Below the pieces are notes generated by a model. That model was not told the origin of the DNA. It did not search any database and saw nothing but the letters and a program-made list of their open reading frames with translations. A DNA stretch of 64,000 nucleotides, from NCBI GenBank assembly GCA_010909165.1, contig MU008177.1:930001-994000 (forward strand), read 5' to 3'. Made by a program: the position numbers and the translations under genes. Origin of the DNA: Anthoceros angustus (lineage: Eukaryota > Streptophyta > Anthocerotopsida > Anthocerotales > Anthocerotaceae). This document shows, piece by piece, positions 12,061 to 23,689 of the stretch. Numbering within the stretch: position 1 is the first letter of the stretch; every line of letters begins with the position of its first letter.

Positions 12061-15000
12061 AGCGGCTCTCAACCCTCCCCGCAGTGACAGTTTTATGGAC
12101 TCCCGAGCGTCCATGAGTTGCCCTCTCTTTCTCAAGTTGCCAGACGTCCGTGAGTTGCCCTTGTGCACTCGTTGTCCTCGTGGAAGTTCTGTTGGAGATG
12201 GACTGCTCGGGCATCCAGCGGGATTATGTCACACATGAGAGGGTGTGAGACCTAAAACAAACCGGATCGACCTCTTGTCCACAAGATCAGAAGCTGCCAC
12301 TCCTTTTGATGCCTGCCGGGTGCCAGGGAGACCACAAGACAAACAACACAGTTTTTGGCTTTCCATTTTGATCTAAGATTAGCAGCATATTATGCAGCAT
12401 TTCTTGTGTATCAGCAAAAAACATCCTTGTAACCTGCAAAGCCTAAGAGAAGGGACAAGCGCGAGGAGCGCGACAAAATCAGGCATGGTGGGATCGCAAC
12501 TATAGTGCAAAAGGAGGGAGGAGGAAGGGGACAAGGCGGCAATCTGGCTGTCGGTGGGTCAGGGCTTAAAAAGTAGGAGCCAGGCCATCGCCAATAAGCC
12601 GAAATTCAAGCCAATTCAGATGAGCGAACCGCTTAGGAAAAAAAGTAGTTTAACATACATTTAGAAAGGGTTTCTCTGTCAAAGGGTTTTGGAAAAATCC
12701 CAACCCTATTTCAAGCCCAGAAGTTGCTTTGGTTTTGTTGGTTTTGTAGGTGTTCATCCATCGGTTCGGGCATTCGGCTCGGCACCACTTCTGTCAGTCA
12801 TTTACACGCATTGGCGCCTTGTACTCGAGTTCATGGCGATTTAGTCGGTGTGATGAAGGGCTAGTGACCTCATTGTTCCATAATTTCGTCATGTCCGTAG
12901 TTTCGTGATTTTGTGTGGTTTTGTATGTTTTGTATACTGGGGGCCTAGGCGCGCATAAGTGCGCGTCTAAACAACGCTTATGCAAACTTGTGCACGACTG
13001 CAAAAAGAACGCGAAAAATAATCTTCTAATGGGGAAACATGTCCTTTGAGGTCCGAGGATGTGCCGAACTCCCAACAAAATAACAAGTAGTAGACATCGG
13101 GAGGTTCACCTAGACCGCTCTCATATATCTATCCTATGCCCTAATGCGACGAAGAACACCCTATCCCTTTTATCCTTTACGGTGTTTCCGTCTCTTTCGT
13201 GACCTAGTACCGGTTATCATCAAACATGTTAGGGGCCCACCGGGTGAACAAGTGCATGTACTGTGGGGCAAGGAGGCCTGTGTGCACACAGCAAGGAGGC
13301 CTGTGTGCACGCACAAGTGCACGCACCCAAGGTCAAGAAGGGCCTAGGAGCATGAACCCATATGGTTCATGCCTCCTAGTGCATTCCCAGACGGTTCATC
13401 CAAAGAAAAAAAGAGCAAAAAGTCTTAAAAACCCTTAAAACCCCTAAAACAATCACAAAAAAGTCCAGGTTTTTGAGGCAAGTGTGCGCACTTGCCCTAA
13501 AATTTTGACAATTTTTTGAATCGTTTTGTATTTGTTTTGATATTTTTGTTGTTTTAAAGGGTTCCTTTCGATGTTTTCAACCTTTTTTGTGCAACTCCCT
13601 AATGTGGATATGTTCTTATCTTTACTTAACCCTCATCTTTTTCTAGTGGTTAAAACTTTGAACTAGTAGTGAGAACCTTTTGCATCTTTTGAATCTTGAG
13701 ACGCTGGGCCCACCTCCACTATGCCACTCTCATTCTCGCCGCATGTGGATCAAGAACATTAGGTCAACAAAGATATTATTGTCCCAATGTCTAAGAAACA
13801 AAGTCCTGTAAAATTCTCAGAGCGAGAGTATAGTCTTAGGATTGAGTGGTATGAATGAAAGGTTGGTGCGCAAACTTGTTTGCGCACCAGAATTACAGCA
13901 AGCCCTAAAAACTCTAAACGTTTGTATACGTCCAACAACTGGCAATGATTGCCAGATGTTGGAGATTGTTTAGATGTAAGTGCGTGCATAAGTTTGCGCG
14001 CGAATTCTGTGTCTAGTTTGAAAGAAAAAGCCGAATGAGAATGGGACTTTAGGTTTTTGCCACGTACTTGCAATCTACAATCTCAAATAACGTGTATCAA
14101 AACAATTATTCAAAAGATTGCGGGTGACATGTCTACAGAGAAATACCAAAAAGGCTGATTATAGTGCGGATTTTTTCAAGTGTAAAAAGGGGTCCGGCCA
14201 CGTCCGTGTGCAAAAAGGGGTTTCAGGAGAAATCCCTTTCTAAACAGACGCTGTTGTTTGGCATGGGGGTGCCAAACCCTGGTGGCCTCTACGGTATATT
14301 AGACAAGGCTTCCTTCATAGAGTGGTGTATTTCCCTATGTAAGGGATCTAGAGTTAGGTTTTTTTGTTTTGTTGTATATGTACTGTGATCACCTGATCTA
14401 ATGATTTAGTGCTCATATCTTTTGTTGTAAGCTCTTATTGTGTTGCTAGTATGTTTTATACATGCTCTTTATTTTAGCATCGTTTCAGAGCAGGTTTTTA
14501 AGAAATATCTAAATCAAGTTTCTAAGATACGTTTAAATCGGGATTCTAATATACGTGTAACTCGTATATCTTAGGTTGTGCAATGTGGTGCAAGATGTGG
14601 AGCTCAAGCAGCTTCTTCACGGACTTGCTCTTGCTCCTTTTGTTGTTTTGCAAAAATGGTACAGTTCAGGTCGGGAGCAAGGTAAGCTATAATTATGTTA
14701 TTGTCGGCATACGTAATGGTTGGGAACTGGAGGCAATTGGATGTGCAGGTGTATATTGTATATATGCGACAGAAGGTTGAGGATCTACAAAGCCATGAGG
14801 CCAGGGCTTTGCACATGCACACGCTAAGCAGCACTCTCGGGGAGTAAGCAATCTGGATCCATCATTTGGCTGTAGCTGTGTATTCTGTCCGGATTGGGAA
14901 TATGGATGTGACAAGTAGGTTTTGTACTCACAAAATCCAAGAAGAGTGTGCGAAGAGAGTGCACCACAATTACAGTAAGGTATTCAAGGATTCATAGCCT

Positions 15001-15300
15001 CCTTGTCGAAGGACGAAGCGAACGTGGTGTCAAGTGCCTACATTCTCACATTAAGCAATTAATCATTAGAAATAAGCAGACCACGTTGGTTAAGTCTAAC
15101 TAGGCCTAAGCTATCATTGTAGTTAGTTAACTAGCAGGCTAGCGAAAGGACACAACCCTTCGTAATTGTTTAAATACCTATGAACTTGAATATTATTCAC
15201 TGTTAATATAGCTTCTGCTTGAAGCTAGATGCTTCCGCATGGCATCTTTAACTTTATTTGCAGATGCACGGAAAGGAGGATCTGTTTAGATTTGTTTGTG
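12061..15300. other. Intergenic, no gene recognised
   Basis: Low-complexity and AT-rich in places (13430-13620). A short local duplication of AAGGAGGCCTGTGTGCAC lies at 13270-13310. No supportable gene, RNA or complete element was seen. Confidence 0.4.
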
Positions 15301-15329
15301 CTGAGGGATTGGAATTGGTGTTCTTTGCC

Positions 15330-15500
15330 TTTCACAGCCATTCCCCGGGGTGTTGTATGTTTTCCCTAGCAAGCTGTCAAAGCTCGCCACTACCAGGTCT
15401 TACACATTCCTGGGAGTAGATCGTGACAGCCCGTTTGGGACTTGGCAAACCTCCACAGCGGCGTCATCATAGGAGTATTTGATACCGGTACGAGAAGATG
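15330..15500 (+). pseudogene. Subtilisin-like serine protease (S8) fragment
   Basis: Three consecutive frames together give the pro-domain/catalytic-domain junction of a plant subtilase. IPRGVVCFP (end of the inhibitor I9 domain) is followed by KLSKLATTRSYTFLGVDRD (compare the usual TTRSWDFLGL) and then by HSGVIIGVFDTGTR (the catalytic Asp motif VIIGVLDTG). Two frameshifts and an early stop separate them, and the His and Ser active-site regions are absent. Active members are secreted proteases; this is a relic. Confidence 0.7.
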
Positions 15501-17395
15501 TAGTGCATTGCATCCTCCATGTCGACTTGCATTTGAAGTGGATGCGTGAAATCCGCCGAGTTACTGCAGGAATATGGGTGGAAGCAAGGAGTTTCTCAAC
15601 ATAGGGAATGCCACCTCTGCCACAATAGTGGAAGGGAGTTTGCGTACAGGGAGAGCAATTCAATCTTTCCCACTAGTCTACTAGAAACCGGGTAGCTATG
15701 TTATGTCTTTTTGTTACAATTTTTGTTATGGTCTAGAAAACCATAACGGCACTTGTTATTGGGGAGGGGCATGACATACAAACCTCAATTTGTTACACTT
15801 CAATATTACATTTCTTTCTGCAAAGCGCATCTTGCTCCCATTATCCGGACCTCCCGCCGTTTTCACTTGCTTGTTTAAAATACTAGTGTTTCCATGGGGG
15901 CATCTCGGAACCCAATGGCTAGTATTGAGGTTGATTGGTGTCCGGCCCACTTATCCGGCTTTTTAAGATGTACATCCAAGCCGTCGCACGTGTAAGCATA
16001 ATGGCTTCTCCAGCCGAGTGCATATACCAAATCATCGTGGTACTGGTACGTAGTTGCGGGCTCTAAGGGTCATCGGACCCATTTCCCAATGCGAAGACCT
16101 GGAAACATCTGCCCAGTTTTGTCATGTAGTGGGAATCCTATGCCAAGTGTCATGTGGGAATTCGTAGCCCCTGTGCTATGCCGTACTCCATGTACGTGGC
16201 TTGGTCATGGCATAGACTGGCATATACGTGTACAACGTATGTCAACAGGAGTCCATGGGCATATGGCGTACACACCACAAGGCGCATATCCTTTCGTTCA
16301 ACTAATGTTTCTGCATTATCTAAAGTACCTAGTCCTCATACGCAATCTTACAAAAAAAATTGGGTGTATGCAAATCACTTCTTGGTGGAAACAAGAAATG
16401 AAAGGGCACATAACTTGAGATTGTGTTGTACCTAGGAATATGAAACTGAATGTCATCTTGATGAACACAACATTCTCAATCGGAAAATACAATATGATGG
16501 TATAGTTCATAAATTAAAACCTCGAAAATGAAGAGGATGAGCCTTTTGTACTTATGTTAAATAGACTAGAACATAGTTTTTTGTCTCAAAATCGTAATCG
16601 TCTTTCGTTCCCTACCTTTTATGAACAAGGCAACAAAGAAATCAAAATTGAAAATCACAAAATTGTCAATTTTGACTACCGCCGTTACCTCAAGTTCTCA
16701 ACTTCCACCCTGAGGAGTTCCCTACAGTGGAGCACTAGTCTCACATGGAGTACATTCGATGGCTTCTAGACTCTGTGCTCATCTCCACATACAAATAATG
16801 AAACTCCCTTACAGCTGCATACCAAACTTCCTCGTCTTTGAGTTAATTTGATCTCCACATACAAACAATGAAACTCCCTCACAGATGCAAATTGAACTTC
16901 CTAGACTTTAAGTTAATTCGATCACCACAAGTCCCTGATATTGAATTTTCATCCTAGTGCTAGTTATGGATGGATTGGATTTTCATCCTAGTGCTAGTTC
17001 GTCCATAACTGGTAAGATATTGTAAGTTTTGATAAGGGCACAGTGATTATATATATATGTAAAGAATATAATGACCAAAACTCTATATAGGTATATATAA
17101 TTGGTCATGAAATAAAACCCATCCTATTAGTAGACCTTATATTCAGGTTTCTTTTAGTATGAATCTATGAATCAGTCTTATATCAGCTGTCATTCGGCTT
17201 TCTTTTGAGTATCATAATGGCAGCTAAGATTCTTTTGATGCTATGCTGACTCTAGAGCTATTGGGCATTCTTGTTTGCAAAGAGGGTGCACACAAAAGCA
17301 ACGCTGTCGGTGATATGGTTCTTCATGGAACGACATTATGCTAAAGGGTTCCCCTTTAGATATGAATCTAACCAAAGTCTGCGGATACAGTCGCA
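15501..17395. other. Intergenic with a short direct duplication
   Basis: About 80 bp containing ATCTCCACATACAAA.AATGAA occurs twice in tandem (16775-16920), followed by a second small duplication of GGATTTTCATCCTAGTGC (16940-17000). No gene recognised. Confidence 0.5.
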
Positions 17396-18138
17396 GCATT
17401 GTTTGATAAGTGTGCTTTGCAACATGGACGTGTGTACCAAGGGCAGGAAGAAAGGGAGCTCTAAGATCACTTCCGGAATCAAGCCACACACAGCTTGGGA
17501 CTAAACCAAGTCTCTGACATGACCAACGAGGAGTTTAAGGCGAGGTCTACAAGACACCTCGCAAATAAACAGGACTCTCCAGGCAGCAGCATTCCAACCG
17601 GCTGGAGACCTGCCCCTTGGATCCGATTGACGAGACAGCGGTATCATCATCCCAGTGAAAGACCAGGGCGTGTTTGTTTGCTGCTGGGCCTTCACCGCAA
17701 TAGCAGCAGTGGAAGCACAGCACAAGCAGACTACAGGAGTAGAGCGCTCCCTCTCGGAGCAACAAGTGGTGGCTCTGGAGAGCAACTATCCCTACGCTGT
17801 TGCCCGTGGAAGCTGCGACACCACCAAATCAGCAAACCACGATCATGCCCGAGGACGAGCTCGCAATGCGCACTGCCTTGGTGAGCCAGCCGGTTTACGT
17901 CTACCTCGAAGGCTCGGGAGCAGACATCCAGCACTACGCAGGAGGAGTGTTCACCGGGGCTTGCGGGACCAAGCTCGATCACACCATGCTGGTGGTAGGA
18001 TACGGCACTGACGCAACCAGCGGCGATTTCTGGATTCTCAAGAACTCTGGGGGCACCAGCTGGGGAGAGGCCGGCTTCTTCCGCATGCAGGGGACGTGTG
18101 GAATGTACGCCTCTCCGGGATATGCTTCTCTTCAATGA
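17396..18138 (+). pseudogene. Papain-like (C1A) cysteine protease pseudogene
   Basis: The I29 pro-domain begins at 17396 with ALFDKCALQHGRVYQGQEER, then a stop, then THSLGLNQVSDMTNEEFKAR. A frameshift leads to VKDQGVFVCCWAFTAIAA, where the catalytic Cys is kept but the usual CGSC is FVCC. The last frame, 17800-18138, holds the His site ([11 protein letters not shown]) and the Asn site ([16 protein letters not shown], where the normal Trp after KNS is Gly). The segment between the Cys and His lobes is shortened. Intact relatives are vacuolar or secreted proteases. The stop, two or more frameshifts, the internal deletion and the altered residues all point to a pseudogene. Confidence 0.85.
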
Positions 18139-18254
18139 CGAAATTTTTTGAAATGTGAATCCTCCATCTCTTTATTGGAATCGTTAGCCTTCGCCAGTGG
18201 CTGACAAATTTGAAGCCAGTGGAGCAATTCGTGAACTTCCTTCCCATGCCTAGT

Positions 18255-18880
18255 AGGTATCTTTCGAGACGTTTTCACGATTCACTCGCCAAATCACCTA
18301 GGAATAGGACTCCTCCCTCCCGCCATGGCCGTGCTCCACCGAGCTCGAGAATTCGTGATCCGCTGCTTGCGCTCGCTCCGGATGCGCGGTCCGCTGGTGC
18401 TGCAAGACGGCACGGCAGGGTCACGCTCTTCCTTCACCAGCTTCATCGGCTCCATCCCGCGGGAGATGATGAGGCTTGGTGAAGGAAGAGCGCGTCGAGA
18501 CTCGACGTGCACAGAGGAGTGTGAAGATGCAGCCGGGGGAGAGGCCGGCTTCATCCGCTTGCAGCGCAGGTATCTTTGGAGACGCTTCCACGATTCACTC
18601 GCCAAATCACCAAGGACCATGACTCCTCCCTCCCGCCATGGCCGTGCTCCACCGAGCTCAAAAATTGGTGATCCGCTGCTTGCGCTCGCTCCGGATGCGC
18701 GGTCCGCTGGTGCTGCAAGACGGCATGGCATGGACACGCTCTTCCTTCACCAGCTTCATCGGCTCCATCCCGCAGGAGATGATGAGGCTTGGTGAAAGAA
18801 GAGCGCGTCGAGGCTCGACGTGCACAGAGGAGTGTGAGGATGCAGCCGGGGGAGAGATGCCGAGGTGCACCGTGGGAGGG
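18255..18880 (+). repeat. 313-bp tandem duplication with small ORF
   Basis: Two consecutive copies start at 18255 and 18568 (AGGTATCTTT.GAGACG) and are nearly identical. Each holds a frame beginning MAVLHRA and running through RSLRMRGPLVLQDG to TECEDAAGGE. The second version is a 94-codon ORF (18638-18922). The end of copy 1 reads GEAGFIRLQR, close to [10 protein letters not shown] at the end of the protease pseudogene just upstream, so the duplication seems to have involved that tail. No known protein is recognised. Confidence 0.8.
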
Positions 18881-19186
18881 GAAGGAATTTGTGTCAGAGA
18901 CTTAGGGGAGCCTGAATTGTAAGCCCGCAGACGGGAGTGAGAGATCGTCGAGCGCGTGTCAAGTGCGTTGGCCTGTTTGCGGCCAGCAGCGGATCAACGA
19001 GCTCGAGCAAGGCCCGAAGATTTCGAGAGCGTGCCCGCGCGCCTGTGGAGGTGCGCCCGGTGCAGGCGGGGCCCGCCGGTTCAGCCGCTCACTTGGGTCA
19101 GAAGGCGTAAGGAGTCTGAGTCCGGTGCTCGCGGCGTCACGGCTCCGGCGGCAGTGTGGGAGGTCTGGATTGGGACTCCCGGTGCG

Positions 19187-21432
19187 ATGGCAGCTCTTGC
19201 CAGATGTCCGTGCGCGGCCTCTTCGTCCTCGCCATCGTCCCCGCGGAGTCGGCCTCACCCGCGCCCGCGAGCCTTTGTGCTGGTATGGCCGCGTGGTGGA
19301 TCAGTTGAGCTGGGTGTGTGACATCTCGCTGAGCTGAGCTGAGCTGAGCTGAGCTGAGCTGAGCTGAGCTGAGCTGAGGGGGACTGTGCCTGACCCCAAG
19401 GTGCTGTGATTTTGCAAGGCTGCTTGCAGGCCTTGTGTGCGGTTGCCGCTCATTGGACTTAGGTTGAGCGATGGCGCTGCTCTTCCTTCTCCTGGGATGT
19501 GGTGTGGGAGGTGAGTGATTGCCGGGATCAGGGTTGACGGTCTGTGGAGCTGAGGTATTTGTCTGCGTGTTTTGATGAGATGTGACGGGTGCTGGTGCAG
19601 GCGGAGTCCGTTTAGGGTGGCAGCGAGCCTGGGGGCGGAGAAGTCGTTTAAGACCACGGTGGAGCTGGACAAGCTGATTGATACTTTGAGGGGAACCGAG
19701 TCGACTGAGGTTCGGCCCCTGTTTGCTGTTGGTGCTGCGGTTGATTTGGGGTTTCTGTTTGTCGAAATCAGTTGCGGCAGAGGGATGTGCATGCTTTGAT
19801 TCTTTTGTTGCTTCTATTCAGCTTCCTAAGGTGGTTCTGGAAAACGTAATGTCGTTTGACTCACCGTTTTGGCTGCGCCTGGCAACCAGAGCCGACATGT
19901 GCAAATCAGCAGATGATGCAGTAAGGAGGCTGGGTCCCACCGTGATGATATTTTCCCATGTTTTTCCTGTGGTCTGTGGGTGACCTTTCTTATTGTCATT
20001 CACTGTGTTTGCCATGTGTTGCAATTTATCTGATATTGTGTGCGGTTTTGCTACTTGTTGAAAAGGAGGATTCCGCTTTTTCAACCTGTGAATCTAATTA
20101 CAGGCTAGACTCAAACTGCTGTCTGTGTCGTATTGTAGAAAGACTATGAAGATCTTGCATTTTCTATCATGAACATTGTTGAAAAGATCGTGAAGAAAAC
20201 CCAGGTATGCTGTAGAGTGTTACAGTGTCTGTAGGTGTTTTTGGACAATGCAATGTCACGTGTCTGCATGAGTTGGAACTTGGTCTAGTCGGTTGTCTCG
20301 GACGCCAGCGTGTTCTTACAGCTTTAGTGTACTGGCTGAACTTCTTTTCGTGTCCTATTATTCCAGGAGAAGATCGAGTCTTCAACAGACGTCTTGAAAT
20401 CCTTGTTGACGCCAATAGTCGAAGCAAGTGGAGAAATATTGTGGCCGCCTCGGGACCCACAAAGCTTAGTGGCTATGCGAAAGGTTAGGTCTTTTCTTCA
20501 CATGTCCATGATGATTTCTCCTCCTCTTACTCATTATAAGAGTGTCATACTCATCACGATAGTGTCAGACCTATCAGAATAGTGAGTCTCTTGGTTAAAT
20601 GTGGCGCAAGGGTGTGTATCCTAACATGATCTCTGTAGGCAGGAGATTCAACTAAGGGAGCAAGGAAGCTTCTTAGATGAGAGCTTTCTTTCGGAGGTGA
20701 ATGCTCAGATGCGCCAGGTGGGCTTGAGACCTCTTTCCTAATTAATGGCTTTGCTGCACTCTTTTTTGAGGGATTTTGTGAACTCACATCAGCGGTTGGC
20801 AGGCAAAAGAAGATGGTGACAAGCCTGGACTTGTGGCTATCCTGCAGAAGGTTTTGCAGTACTATGCTTCTGCAGTGCTTTCAAACAGAAGCTATGCCGT
20901 GAAAGGTCAGTTTGTTACAGCGTATCTGCCTGAGATTAATTTAACTCCTAGCTCTTTGGCTTACTGTGTCTGTGTTTTTGGCAGATGGTCAGGTGGACAA
21001 AGCTGAAGAATTGTTGGAGTCGGTGTTGTCAGGTTTGGCAACTCATTTTCAGCATATTGCGTCTCGACGAGCTTGTTACCACGGGTTTTTAGAACTGACA
21101 TCTCAGTGTCTTGCAGCTGATGAGGACAACTGGGAGTCTTTACTGAGGAGTGGACTCAACTACGGTGGAGGTGCAGTGGCATCTGGTGATCTTGTCAAGG
21201 TCATCGATAAACGAGTCGAGCGTACTTTAATGAGAACTGTAAATCTCTCCTGCCTTTTACTCTCAGGTATTGGACATTCTTGTGTGGTGGTACTAACGAT
21301 CAGAGTTTGCTTCAGGAAAATGGTACATATCAGCAAAGAGTGCTGGTGGAGTACATTCGAGAGATAGAGAGTAGGGTGCAAGCTCTTGCCGAAGCGTTTG
21401 AGAAAGCTCCTGAATCATTTAGAAGATCATGA
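19187..21432 (+). CDS. Conserved plastid-type protein resembling Arabidopsis At4g37920, multi-exon
   Basis: Exons visible by reading frame and GT-AG signals: 19187 to about 19282 (Ser/Arg/Pro-rich start, transit-peptide-like), 19601 to about 19760, about 19825-19919, 20139-20204, 20367-20483, 20643-20717, 20803-20905, 20985-21032, 21117-21238 and 21316-21432. The joined C-terminal half contains EKIESSTDVLKSLLTPIVEA, WPPRDPQSLVAMRKEIQLRE, LDESFLSEVNAQMRQAKEDG, DKPGLVAILQKVLQYYAS, and ends with RVERTLMRT-ENGTYQQRVLVEYI. From memory this matches the uncharacterised chloroplast protein At4g37920 family; its function is unknown. The first two junctions are not settled in phase, and the first intron holds a TGAGC pentamer array. 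The 3' exons are clean and probably functional. Confidence 0.7.
19326..19377. repeat. GAGCT pentanucleotide array
   Basis: About ten uninterrupted copies of (T)GAGC in the presumed first intron of the At4g37920-like gene. Confidence 0.95.
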
Positions 21433-21641
21433 CCTGCCAAGTGGTCAACTAATTTTTTGGACTGCGGAACTGATTCGAAGGCCGCTGGCCCCACCCTATT
21501 GGATCATTGAACAGCATACTGCTGTCAGTCCTACAAGGAAGTAGACATGGCTCGAACAGGCTACTGCCAAACATTTTGGCTCAGGGAGCAAGTTTTTTAA
21601 GTCTTAAAAAAATGGATTTCAAAATACTGGTCAGCATCCTG

Positions 21642-22326
21642 TCAAGAATTTTCAGGCAGTGCTGTCAGCAATTTGATCTCAGCTTCGTTCAGTGCCCTGA
21701 GTAAATGTGAAACTCTGTAGTGCAGCTTCATGTTCTCTCTCTCCAGCTTCTCTTGATCCTTTTGAGCCTGTTACGGGACCCCATCAGCCAGTAAGCTCTA
21801 GCGTTTCCGATGTTCATCCGAATACAAACCTTGGAGCTGGTGATTACCTTAACCCTTTCCGCTGCCTGCTCTGCCTTGATCCTCTCCATTTTCTTCCTGA
21901 GCTCCTTCAAGGACTCAACCACCGCGTCTGGATTGCCCCTACTCTGAATTAACCATGCCTCCAATTTGGCAAGGTTCTCCTGCGCAAACCAGCATAATTA
22001 ACTCCCAGATCAGCCATCGTGCCTTCCGCGCTGAAACATGAAAAACACATCTGGAGCCTCAGCAGCGGAAGTCACTCTCCGACTGCTAAAAAGGTACGGG
22101 GAAATATACACACACACTGAGATTAGGTCATCAAGCTGTGCGAGACCTCCCCACTGTCGAGAGACAAGCCAAGGCAATGCGGGAAGCCTTGTCAGAGGCC
22201 TTCTCAGAGGGATTAGTAGAGAAGAACCAGAACCCAGAAACTAACCTCCGCCTTGTCAGCGCGAGCATGGAAGGGCTTCAAGAGCTCGGCCATGGTCTCC
22301 TCCTTGGGCTGCTTGGGCTTCACCAT
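21642..22326 (-). CDS. Small conserved coiled-coil protein, three exons
   Basis: No single long frame shows this gene; it appears only after splicing on the minus strand. Exon 1 is 22326-22246 (MVKPKQPKEETMAELLKPF..), exon 2 is 21979-21848 (ENLAKLEAWLIQ..LRKKMERIKAEQAAERVK), and exon 3 is 21767-21642 (AQKDQEKLERENMKLHYRVS.. to the stop). The three exons are 81, 132 and 126 bp, all phase 0 with GT-AG borders, giving 112 aa. The protein is charged and almost wholly helical. It resembles an unnamed plant family of about 100 aa with an N-terminal LLKPF..RA.EAE motif and a C-terminal ENxKLxYRIxHL motif. I know of no function. It is divergent from the glutaredoxin gene and may share a promoter of about 450 bp with it. 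Confidence 0.78.
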
Positions 22327-22590
22327 GGCTGTGGGATCTGCTACCCAGCCCGCAAGATATCAGAACAAACCCAACCCTCACAGAGAGTTTACTTGTTGCT
22401 TCACACACTCAACAGTGCGATCAATCTCTGCAACGGCACTTGACTTTCTTGCTGATTCTTTCAGCATCAGCTAGTCCTCCTCGACAGAAAGAGACGGGCC
22501 GCTGGGCGTAACTGGCAAAAACGGCGTGCTGGTAATGCAATGCATGCACCAGCTTTATACTTCTTACCGTCAGGGTAACGTGAGGGTCTT
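22327..22590. promoter_or_regulatory. Divergent intergenic region (coiled-coil gene / glutaredoxin)
   Basis: The two start codons (22326 minus; 22774 or 22591 plus) face away from each other, so both promoters must lie here. No TATA box or operator stands out. Confidence 0.4.
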
Positions 22591-22773
22591 GTGGCGAAAC
22601 GGTTTCGCCCGACTCCCCTGCAGGCTTGCGTCTCCCTTCCCAGGACTGAAGGTCTCAGAACAGAGGCGGCTGCAGATGCCTTGAGAGCAGCTGCGCAAAC
22701 AGGACATTCTTCTGTGCCCGAAAATCCGCACCAGGCAGGTTTTGTGATTGTCACAGTGCTGCAGGCAGCGGCT

Positions 22774-23304
22774 ATGGCGATGCAGGCAGCGATTTGCAGC
22801 AAGCCCTGCTCGGGGCCGGCAGGGCAGCCGATTCAGGTTGCGCGGCCTTCCCGGCTTTTAGGTCCAGCCAGGTGCTACCCGGGATCCTCTGCGGGGCTGA
22901 AACCAGAGCCCTTGAGATGCAACCTACCCGGTGCTGGCTGGCGGAGGAGCGGGAGCAAGACATGGCGGGTTAGCTGCAGCCTTTCCCCTGAAGTGAAGGA
23001 GTCCGTGGACAAGTTCCTGGCCGACAACAAGGTGGTGGTGTTCATGAAGGGGACCAAACTGTTTCCGCAGTGCGGCTTCTCCAACACCGTCGTACAGATC
23101 CTCAACTCACTCAACGCCAAGTATGAGACCGTGAACATCTTGGAGGACAACGGGTTACGACAGGCCATGAAGGAGTACTCCAACTGGCCCACCTTCCCCC
23201 AACTCTACATCGATGGCGAGTTCTTTGGCGGCTGTGACATCGCCATCGAGGCTTACCAATCCGGCGAGCTGAAGGAGCTCCTGGAGAAAGTTTCCCTGTC
23301 TTGA
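22774..23304 (+). CDS. GRXS14: Monothiol CGFS glutaredoxin, chloroplast (GRXS14-like)
   Basis: The C-terminal 107 residues form a complete class II glutaredoxin: SLSPEVKESVDKFL, then VVFMKGTKLFPQCGFS with the CGFS active site, VVQILNSLNAKYETVNILED, WPTFPQLYIDGEFFGGCDI with the cis-Pro and glutathione-binding GGCD, and SGELKELLEKV. Such proteins bind a 2Fe-2S cluster with glutathione as a dimer and hand clusters to plastid acceptors. The start chosen is the Met of MAMQAAICSKPCSG, giving a Ser/Arg/Gly-rich transit peptide of about 65 residues. The frame is open upstream to a Met at 22591, but that N-terminus is less transit-like. No intron interrupts the frame. Relative to the common plant sequence, MKGTKDFPQ has Leu for Asp. 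Orthology to GRXS14 rather than GRXS16 rests on the single domain. Confidence 0.9.
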   Translation: MAMQAAICSKPCSGPAGQPIQVARPSRLLGPARCYPGSSAGLKPEPLRCNLPGAGWRRSGSKTWRVSCSLSPEVKESVDKFLADNKVVVFMKGTKLFPQCGFSNTVVQILNSLNAKYETVNILEDNGLRQAMKEYSNWPTFPQLYIDGEFFGGCDIAIEAYQSGELKELLEKVSLS

Positions 23305-23689
23305 TGCTTCCAGAACCATTTTGTCTGTACATTTTGTCTCCGGCACAGCCACGCTGCTGCTGCTGCTGCAGATGATGATGATGATTACCTCATTCCGCCT
23401 TGTGCAAAAATCCCATAATCAATTACGGTTCTAAGAATTTGAACCGGTAGGCTCTTGAATTCTTGTGATGTGTTCCAAGCTTGCCCAGGAGGCTAGCATG
23501 CAGACTATGGCACAGACTTGCACGAAATATAGACCGGCGTCATTTGAACCTTGCCCACCAGGACGAAAGATGGAGGAGCAATGAAATTGTACCTCGAAAT
23601 GAGAGGGAAACGTAACCCACTTCGGTGTATTTGAATGGAAGAAGGGCATTCGGGTCGATGAGGAGTTCTTGTGCAGGAGGACGTGTCGG
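23305..23689. other. Intergenic with CTG/GAT trinucleotide tract
   Basis: Holds (GCT)n(GAT)n at about 23351-23385, in the 3' region of the glutaredoxin gene, and the probable leader of the next gene. Confidence 0.6.

Noticed and set aside
14583-14780. Small membrane-like ORF (LLLLLLLF stretch)
   Set aside because: Hydrophobic run only; no conserved features and no supporting context.
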